NCBI GenBank assembly: GCA_009845505.1
Contig: VXZL01000492.1
Coordinates: 1 to 11,243, forward strand
Source of the DNA: Candidatus Poribacteria bacterium
GTDB lineage: Bacteria > Poribacteria > WGA-4E > WGA-3G
Direction: 5' to 3'
DNA length: 11,243 bases
The notes beneath the pieces are model-generated. The model was given only the letters and a program-made list of their open reading frames with translations. It was not told the DNA's origin and searched no databases. The position numbers and the translations under genes were made by a program. Below are positions 6,801 to 11,243 of this stretch, one piece after another. The stretch's first letter is position 1. The number at the start of each line of letters is the position of its first letter.

Positions 6801-6808
6801 ACAATCAA

Positions 6809-8098
6809 ATGGTTCAACCCAATACACCGCGCGTATTTCATGTGATGACAAAGCCGATCGGGCCGATATGCAACCTTGATTGCGAGTACTGCTTCTATCT
6901 TGACAAAGAAAAGCTCTACCCTGAAACACGCTCTTTCCGCATGACGGACGCAATTTTGGAGGACTACGTTAAGCAATACATCGAAGCACAACAGGTCAAC
7001 GAAGTCACGTTCGCATGGCAGGGCGGTGAACCCACACTCATGGGGGTGGATTTTTTCCGAAAAGCCGTTAGGTATCAGCAGAAATACAGACGACCCGGCA
7101 TGCAGATTCAGAACTCCTTCCAGACAAACGCGACGCTCCTTGACGACGAATGGGGAGAGTTTTTCAAGCGAAACAAATTCTTGATTGGCGTAAGCATCGA
7201 CGGACCACCGGAAATTCACGATAAATATCGCTATGATAAACGTGGGCGGTCCTCCTCTGAACAGGTCATCCGAGGATTGCGTATCTTACAGAAGCACAAG
7301 GTTGATTACAATGTGCTGTGTGTTGTTAACAAACATAATGCTGAATACCCCAAAGAGGTCTACAACTATTTCAAAGAGCTCGGGGCAGAGTTCATGCAGT
7401 TTATTCCTGCCGTCGAGCATTTCGGCGGGAAAAATGTATCCCCGCGCTCCGTCACAGCGCGGCAGTACGGCAAATTCCTGTGTGCAATCTTCGATGAGTG
7501 GGTCGTAAACGACATCGGAAAAATTTTCGTCCAGATTTTCGATGTTGCATTGGAAGCGTGGTTAGGCTATAACCCCAGCCTCTGCGTGTTCAATGAAACT
7601 TGCGGCGATGCACTCGCAATTGAGCATAACGGCGACCTCTACTCCTGTGACCATTTCGTTACGCCTGACTATCATATCGGGAATATCGCAGATAGCACCA
7701 TCGCCGAGATGGTGGACTCACCTTTCCAACGCAAATTCGGCACGGATAAACGAGACACCCTCCCAGAATACTGTCGCAGCTGCGAAGTGAAGTTCGTCTG
7801 CAATGGCGGCTGCCCAAAGAACCGTTTTATCAAAACGCCTACAGGTGAGGACGGCTTAAACTATCTATGTGCCGGTTATAAACAATTTTTCAATCACATT
7901 GACGAACCGATGAAGATGATGGCTTCTGCCCTTCAGATGGGACGACCGGCGAATAGTATTATGCCTCTCATGCGCCAGCGTCAGCAGGAAAAGACGCGCG
8001 CGATTCCCGTCGCAACTTCACAGAAAGTCGGGCGCAACTCACCGTGTCCCTGCGGAAGTGGACGGAAATATAAGCAGTGCTGCCTAAACAAGAAGTAA
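6809..8098 (+). CDS. Anaerobic sulfatase-maturating radical SAM enzyme with SEC-C tail
   Basis: This 429-residue protein belongs to the anSME family, which oxidises a Cys or Ser in the active site of sulfatases to formylglycine in the cytoplasm. The radical SAM cluster motif CNLDCEYC has C21, C25 and C28. QGGEPTL (71-77) and SIDGP (129-133) are typical. Eight further cysteines fit the two auxiliary [4Fe-4S] clusters of the SPASM domain: C259, C265, C280, C322, C325, C331, C335 and C354. D281 follows C280, as does the proposed catalytic base in characterised anSMEs. After a linker (about 370-405) the protein ends in a SEC-C motif, SPCPCGSGRKYKQCC (411-425), the zinc-binding tail known from SecA. 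No sulfatase is encoded in the window, so the substrate lies elsewhere. A structured leader precedes the gene. Another SPASM peptide-modifying role is possible but less likely. Confidence 0.92.
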   Translation: MVQPNTPRVFHVMTKPIGPICNLDCEYCFYLDKEKLYPETRSFRMTDAILEDYVKQYIEAQQVNEVTFAWQGGEPTLMGVDFFRKAVRYQQKYRRPGMQIQNSFQTNATLLDDEWGEFFKRNKFLIGVSIDGPPEIHDKYRYDKRGRSSSEQVIRGLRILQKHKVDYNVLCVVNKHNAEYPKEVYNYFKELGAEFMQFIPAVEHFGGKNVSPRSVTARQYGKFLCAIFDEWVVNDIGKIFVQIFDVALEAWLGYNPSLCVFNETCGDALAIEHNGDLYSCDHFVTPDYHIGNIADSTIAEMVDSPFQRKFGTDKRDTLPEYCRSCEVKFVCNGGCPKNRFIKTPTGEDGLNYLCAGYKQFFNHIDEPMKMMASALQMGRPANSIMPLMRQRQQEKTRAIPVATSQKVGRNSPCPCGSGRKYKQCCLNKK

Positions 8099-8099
8099 C

Positions 8100-8384
8100 C
8101 CCTTTATTTTTCTCAAATCTGCTGAAACAAGTGTTGCTCGTGTGCGAAATCGGGTAAGCGCAGGTGGGCATCATGTGCCAACAGAAGATGTCGTGCGCAG
8201 GTTTTATCGAAGCAAGCGTAATTTTTGGTATACTTATAGAGATTTAGTAGATCAGTGGCATCTATACTACAATTCTGCAACGTATTTTCAGGAAGTTGCC
8301 GTTGGTAGGATCGATGATGTTACGGTGATAAACGAAGGTTTATTTCAACTTTTTGTGCAAGACATTAATAATGGAGGCACCTAA
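8100..8384 (+). pseudogene. 3' remnant of a zeta-toxin-like kinase (COG4185 type)
   Basis: Reading the frame from 8100 gives about 94 residues that look like the C-terminal half of zeta-toxin-like P-loop kinases: a strand resembling FIFLKSAETSVARVRNRV, the family motif AGGHHVP-EDVVRRF, then RSKRNFWYTYRDLVDQW and a YYNS turn. Such kinases are usually about 190-200 residues and start with a GxxGxGKS P-loop; that half, with the catalytic residues, is absent. Resemblance begins within a few codons of the maturase stop (8096-8098), with no start codon or ribosome binding site at that point. A GTG at 8142 would give an 80-residue open frame but cuts into the conserved segment. A deletion joining the two genes is the simplest explanation. 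The frame runs open to TAA 8382-8384, so decay may be recent or the 3' end is kept for coupling to the next gene. Confidence 0.75.
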
Positions 8385-8614
8385 TGCATCAAGACAAATC
8401 AGACCCTGTTGATATCTACGAAGAAACGCTCAAGTTTTCACGCATTGGCAATCGTGCAGTTAAAAGGGCACAAGAGGAAAACCGCAAAAAAGGGATTCCG
8501 AACGTGTACGATTTCAATGGACACCTTTACTATGAACTGCCGAATGGTAAACTGACAACGGAAGATCCGTATCCTTTATCAAGGGAAACGGATTCGGATG
8601 AGGAAAAATGTTAA
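8384..8614 (+). CDS. Small antitoxin-like partner of the zeta-type toxin
   Basis: This 76-residue charged protein starts inside the stop of the toxin remnant (TAATG, one-base overlap) with a strong GGAGG at 8373-8377, six bases before ATG. An amphipathic helix (about residues 10-37, with many Lys, Arg and Glu) is followed by GIPNVYDFNGHLYYELPNGKLTTEDPY (37-63 region), a beta-hairpin-like segment. Small proteins with a helix then a G-x-P-x-V-Y/W-x-x-x-G-x-x-Y-x-x-P pattern are commonly found beside zeta-like kinases and are presumed to be antitoxins. That role here is inferred from position and pattern; no characterised homologue is recognised. The frame is intact although the toxin is broken. 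Its 3' end overlaps the next gene by seven bases, so it is probably translated with it. Confidence 0.7.
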   Translation: MHQDKSDPVDIYEETLKFSRIGNRAVKRAQEENRKKGIPNVYDFNGHLYYELPNGKLTTEDPYPLSRETDSDEEKC

Positions 8615-9381
8615 CTATCTGTTACGACCCTTACTCCGGCACATTAGGCAGATTTACACGCGCAGAGATTTTTAATCTCGTTGCCGAAGCAGGCTATGAA
8701 GGCATCAACATCCCCGTAAATGCTGCGTTTCTCGGTGAACTCTCAATCGCCGAGATAGACGATGCCATCCGTCTTGCAGAGAAGCATAATCTTGTTGCCC
8801 CAACAATCGGCTTTGGCAACCATATTTTGACAACCCCTGCCAGAAAAGACGAGGCATTACAGCACTTTGAGATTGTCCTTGAAGTGGCACGCAGATTCAA
8901 CGCTGAGATTATCGGCGTATGGGTGAATCCGTCAGAGGGTGTATCCCGACAGGAATCTCTGGACGCACTCGCCGACAACCTCTCGCAGATGATACCCCCT
9001 TGCAATGAGAACGGAATGAAAATCGCCCTTGAGTTTGAGAAAGGCCGCCCATTGGATAACTATCGCGAAGGCGTTGCGTTTATTGAAGACACGGGATTGT
9101 CAGTCTATCTAACAGCCGACACATATCACCTTTTCAACGACAGCGCAGAACCGAAGACAGCAGCACACGCTATGAAAGCCTGTTTGGGTGATGTACATGT
9201 ATCGGGAAGCAATCGCGGTGAACCCGGTGGCGGCGTTTTCGATTTTGAGACGTTTGCACAAGGTTTGAAAGAGGTCGGCTTTTCCGGTCCGTTGGTCGTC
9301 CAGTACAAGATGGAGGATGTCGCGAGCATCACCCGCAGCTGCGAATTTACCAAGAAGTTTCGGACAATGATACAGTCATAA
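8608..9381 (+). CDS. Sugar phosphate isomerase/epimerase-like TIM-barrel protein
   Basis: This 257-residue protein is of the xylose isomerase-like TIM-barrel superfamily (AP endonuclease 2 fold), whose members isomerise or epimerise sugars, inositols or hydroxypyruvate with a divalent metal. Expected ligands are E142 in ALEFEKG, D171 with H174 in TADTYHLF, and H197 in DVHVSGSNRGEPGGG. The glycine-rich stretch after H197 matches the family's HxxDnxRxxPGxG. The fourth ligand, normally a Glu near the C-terminus, is Q232 in GPLVVQYKM. This could weaken or alter metal binding. ATG 8608 overlaps the end of the preceding small gene by seven bases and uses GAGGA at 8600-8604 inside it, which suggests translational coupling. 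No signal peptide is seen. The substrate cannot be assigned from sequence. Confidence 0.85.
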   Translation: MLTICYDPYSGTLGRFTRAEIFNLVAEAGYEGINIPVNAAFLGELSIAEIDDAIRLAEKHNLVAPTIGFGNHILTTPARKDEALQHFEIVLEVARRFNAEIIGVWVNPSEGVSRQESLDALADNLSQMIPPCNENGMKIALEFEKGRPLDNYREGVAFIEDTGLSVYLTADTYHLFNDSAEPKTAAHAMKACLGDVHVSGSNRGEPGGGVFDFETFAQGLKEVGFSGPLVVQYKMEDVASITRSCEFTKKFRTMIQS

Positions 9382-9396
9382 GAGAGGAGTTGTGGA

Positions 9397-10506
9397 ATGA
9401 GAAAGATCGTCTTTTTATTTTTTGCTGTTACCCTAATAATTGGATCTGCTTATGCCCACGTGACAGATCACTCAGCAACGGAAACCAAAAGTTTTCAATT
9501 CGTCGCACATCACGAGACATCCCACGATACACAACTTACCAGTGGACAGGGCGCGCTTAAGTTCAAAGTCCTCTATACACGCGATCATTTTCCAACAGAA
9601 GTGGTTACTGCAATTGATAAAGCACACGGCGGTTTTGACGTAGACCGACGGGATGGAAAAGGGGAGACCTACTTCCAACTACCCGGTGTCGGTATCATCG
9701 AAATCAGTGCCGATCTGAAAACAACGCGGCTGATTGAGACGCCTGCTGCGCTGAAAGATGCCAACGCACATTATGTCACCGTCTGGTCAACAACTGACGG
9801 GATGCCCTACCTCTCTTTCCCAGCAAACGATGTCGGTAAAATCTTCACAACAACATTAGACGGGAAGCTGGTGCATACATTGGAAGCCCCAGACGCAATG
9901 ACGGATTTCGAGCATCAGGCAGTCAATACCTATTTTAGTGAAGGCGGAGCGTTCGTCCCTACCGGCGTGACACATGTTGATGGTATGCTCTACATTACCA
10001 CCGGCTACTCTGATTTGGATTACATCTTGGGAGCGAAACTCACAAGTCTTGACCCACTTGAAGCGAGTTGGTATCCTCTGGCGTTCGGTGGTAGAGGCGA
10101 TGAACCCGGGCAATTCGGCACGGGACATCATATTACAGTACCTTATGGCACAAATCGATTGGACGCTTCTGACCGAGCAAATGCAGAGATCGAACGCTAT
10201 GCGCCAGACGGCACCTATCTGGAGACGCTTCCACTTATCAAGGGCTCATTCCCATGTAGCATTGATTATGAAGCAGGATATGCCGTTGTCGCGTGCCTCT
10301 ACGGACCGAATAAAGAGAAAGGCGCGCCACTCTATATCCTCGACGGAAATAACCTCGTTTCAACTGTTATGTTAAAGGAGGAACTCGGTGTGGAGACTTT
10401 CCAGCATTTGCACGGCGCAGTGATTCGCAAGGTTGATGGCAAGTTTTACATCATCGCGCAATCGTGGAATCCCGGGGATATTATCGTTTTGGAACAAGTG
10501 ATGTAG
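9397..10506 (+). CDS. Secreted NHL/six-bladed beta-propeller-like protein
   Basis: This 369-residue protein has a signal peptide, MRKIVFLFFAVTLIIGSAYA, with likely cleavage after A20. The mature protein is therefore periplasmic or extracellular. A His/Thr-rich stretch (21-50) follows. The rest has repeated beta-strand units of the propeller type, such as GVGIIEISADLKTTRLIETP (98-117), IFTTTLDGKLVHTLEAP (149-165), VTHVDGMLYITTGYSD (191-206), the NHL-like IERYAPDGTYLETLPL (265-280) and GAPLYILDGNNLVSTV (309-324). Many such proteins bind ligands or hydrolyse esters, but no catalytic set is recognised. RBS AGAGGAG at 9383-9389 lies seven bases before ATG, only 15 bp after the isomerase stop, so the two are very likely co-transcribed. 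A joint role in handling an imported sugar or sulfated compound is possible but not shown. Confidence 0.8.
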   Translation: MRKIVFLFFAVTLIIGSAYAHVTDHSATETKSFQFVAHHETSHDTQLTSGQGALKFKVLYTRDHFPTEVVTAIDKAHGGFDVDRRDGKGETYFQLPGVGIIEISADLKTTRLIETPAALKDANAHYVTVWSTTDGMPYLSFPANDVGKIFTTTLDGKLVHTLEAPDAMTDFEHQAVNTYFSEGGAFVPTGVTHVDGMLYITTGYSDLDYILGAKLTSLDPLEASWYPLAFGGRGDEPGQFGTGHHITVPYGTNRLDASDRANAEIERYAPDGTYLETLPLIKGSFPCSIDYEAGYAVVACLYGPNKEKGAPLYILDGNNLVSTVMLKEELGVETFQHLHGAVIRKVDGKFYIIAQSWNPGDIIVLEQVM

Positions 10507-10527
10507 GCTATCACAGCAATAGATTTT

Positions 10528-11187
10528 TCATCGTCCGCGTAAGCGTTCCAATTCCGCCAGTGCTTTGACAAGCTCGGTTTCTGCGGTTTCTGCGCGTGCT
10601 TCTGCTGTTGCTAACCCCTCCAGTGGCGGTTGCAGCCATACGCCAGTACTGGCATCATAAAGACGTAATCCTCCATCATGATCACCTATGTCCAACCCTA
10701 ACACGGACGAACGCAACCTATTTTCCACAAACGCCAGGTGATCATATACGCCATTTACGAGACGATACCCTTGCAAACGGGGTACAATCGCTCCATACGG
10801 CACATAGATATAGTATTCCTGTACACCAAGCGTCGAAGCGTACAATGTTTTCTTATGGGTCAGATCGTGTTTGTAGGTACTGGAACTGGCGATTTCCAAG
10901 ACAAAATCAATCGGGGCTTCTTCCCAAAGAAGATACGTCCGCCTCAGTTTCTTAGAAATCCCGCGAACCACAAACACATCCGGAGCAACAGACTTCTGAA
11001 TATTGCCCTCTTCATAGTATACTAAGAGATTACCGGATACATAGACCTCCGGGGAATCCCGAAAATGATGTTTAAGTGTCAGAATCATATCCATCATCAA
11101 ATCGCGATGGAGATCCGTTTCAGCCATAGGTTTACCGTCCGATTCGGGATAAACGACTGTCGGCACTCCTTGTATTCTTTCCCGCAT
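10528..11187 (-). CDS. Uma2 family (DUF820) restriction endonuclease-like protein
   Basis: This 219-residue protein has the PD-(D/E)xK nuclease fold of the Uma2 family, which is expanded in cyanobacteria and several environmental phyla; its biological role is poorly known. Family features are APD (D70, first metal ligand), FVLEIASSST with E98, then D108, K112 and Y116 of the D-xxx-K-xxx-Y pattern, and GVQEYYIYVP (121-130). Residues 192-217 form a likely coiled coil rich in Ala, Glu and Leu, a common tail in this family that may mediate self-association. The start has AGGAG (11196-11200) eight bases upstream on the - strand. It converges with the propeller gene with 21 bp between stops and no clear terminator between them, so the transcripts may overlap. 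Confidence 0.9.
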   Translation of the reverse strand: MRERIQGVPTVVYPESDGKPMAETDLHRDLMMDMILTLKHHFRDSPEVYVSGNLLVYYEEGNIQKSVAPDVFVVRGISKKLRRTYLLWEEAPIDFVLEIASSSTYKHDLTHKKTLYASTLGVQEYYIYVPYGAIVPRLQGYRLVNGVYDHLAFVENRLRSSVLGLDIGDHDGGLRLYDASTGVWLQPPLEGLATAEARAETAETELVKALAELERLRGR

Positions 11188-11228
11188 CGTTTTATCTCCT
11201 GAAAAATTTGATTTCTGTGGTATTTGGT

Positions 11229-11234
11229 ACTATA
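11229..11234 (-). promoter_or_regulatory. Possible -10 box for the Uma2 family gene
   Basis: TATAGT on the - strand matches five of six bases of the -10 consensus, about 41 bases before the start codon. The -35 region would lie beyond the window edge, so this cannot be confirmed here. Confidence 0.25.
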
Positions 11235-11243
11235 TATGTTAAC

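Larger units (their letters stand above)
6463..6808 (+). other. 346-bp gene-free region rich in palindromes before the sulfatase maturase
   Basis: No credible gene lies here; an in-frame extension of the maturase back to 6674 has no family resemblance. From left to right the region holds a hairpin (6502-6534), a T-run (6554-6560), a putative promoter (6562-6590), a tandem pair of palindromic 22-mers (6610-6653) with a closing arm to 6659, an 8-bp hairpin (6664-6686), a 10-bp direct repeat (6694-6723), a second long hairpin (6724-6762) and the maturase ribosome binding site (6795-6800). If the promoter is correct, the maturase transcript has a leader of about 210 bases carrying several of these structures. 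Confidence 0.6.

Noticed and set aside
6674..6808. N-terminal extension of the sulfatase maturase
   Set aside because: It would translate hairpins and direct repeats, and GAGAGG before ATG 6809 gives the family-typical start.
6740..7219. 159-residue open frame on the - strand over the maturase start
   Set aside because: It lies opposite the radical SAM core motifs and its composition is explained by the complementary coding strand.
9974..10375. 133-residue open frame in a second + frame inside the propeller gene
   Set aside because: It overlaps clear NHL-like coding sequence and has no recognisable domain.
1..11243. CRISPR array, tRNA, rRNA, transposase or integrase
   Set aside because: No regularly spaced long repeats, no cloverleaf or rRNA signature, and no recombinase motifs were seen in either strand.

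Overview
The window is a gene-dense bacterial chromosome segment with eight full-length protein genes, one gene remnant and one small partner gene. All lie on the + strand except the last gene. No rRNA, tRNA, CRISPR array or insertion sequence is visible. The gene set suggests an uncultured environmental bacterium of the Candidatus Poribacteria type: a radical SAM sulfatase maturase, a secreted propeller protein, a TIM-barrel sugar isomerase-like protein, an M20D amidohydrolase, a Uma2 family nuclease and many short intergenic palindromes. That assignment is inferred from gene content and style, not from a marker gene.

Left part (1-2690). A DRG/Obg-like GTPase with a C-terminal TGS domain is followed almost without a gap by a membrane-anchored von Willebrand factor A protein. 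The latter has a TonB-like N-terminus (membrane anchor plus proline-rich stretch). A perfect 3 x 11 bp tandem repeat sits on its stop codon and a weak terminator follows.

Middle part (2690-6460). An M20D metallo-amidohydrolase and a large secreted TPR protein lie one after the other, each preceded by intergenic palindromes. The 72-bp element at 2739-2810 can fold as a three-way junction. Its terminal hairpin shares a core octamer pattern with the hairpin at 4083-4098.

The 346-bp gap 6463-6808 has no gene but is full of structure. It holds two related CTTGTTCGGG/AACAAG hairpins that bracket a putative promoter, a tandem pair of palindromic 22-mers, another 8-bp hairpin and a 10-bp direct repeat with 20-bp spacing. 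These probably form the regulatory region and long leader of the sulfatase maturase gene.

Right part (6809-11187). The sulfatase maturase carries a C-terminal SEC-C zinc motif. Its stop codon is followed within two bases by the 3' third of a zeta-toxin-like kinase that has lost its P-loop half. A small, intact, translationally coupled partner gene follows, then a TIM-barrel isomerase-like gene overlapping it by 7 bp, then a secreted propeller-like protein. These three intact genes look like one operon. A Uma2 family nuclease gene converges on it from the - strand.

The most notable points are the decayed toxin with its surviving partner, the palindrome families, and three proteins with substitutions at expected key residues (GTPase G4 lysine, isomerase fourth metal ligand, VWA MIDAS serine to threonine).
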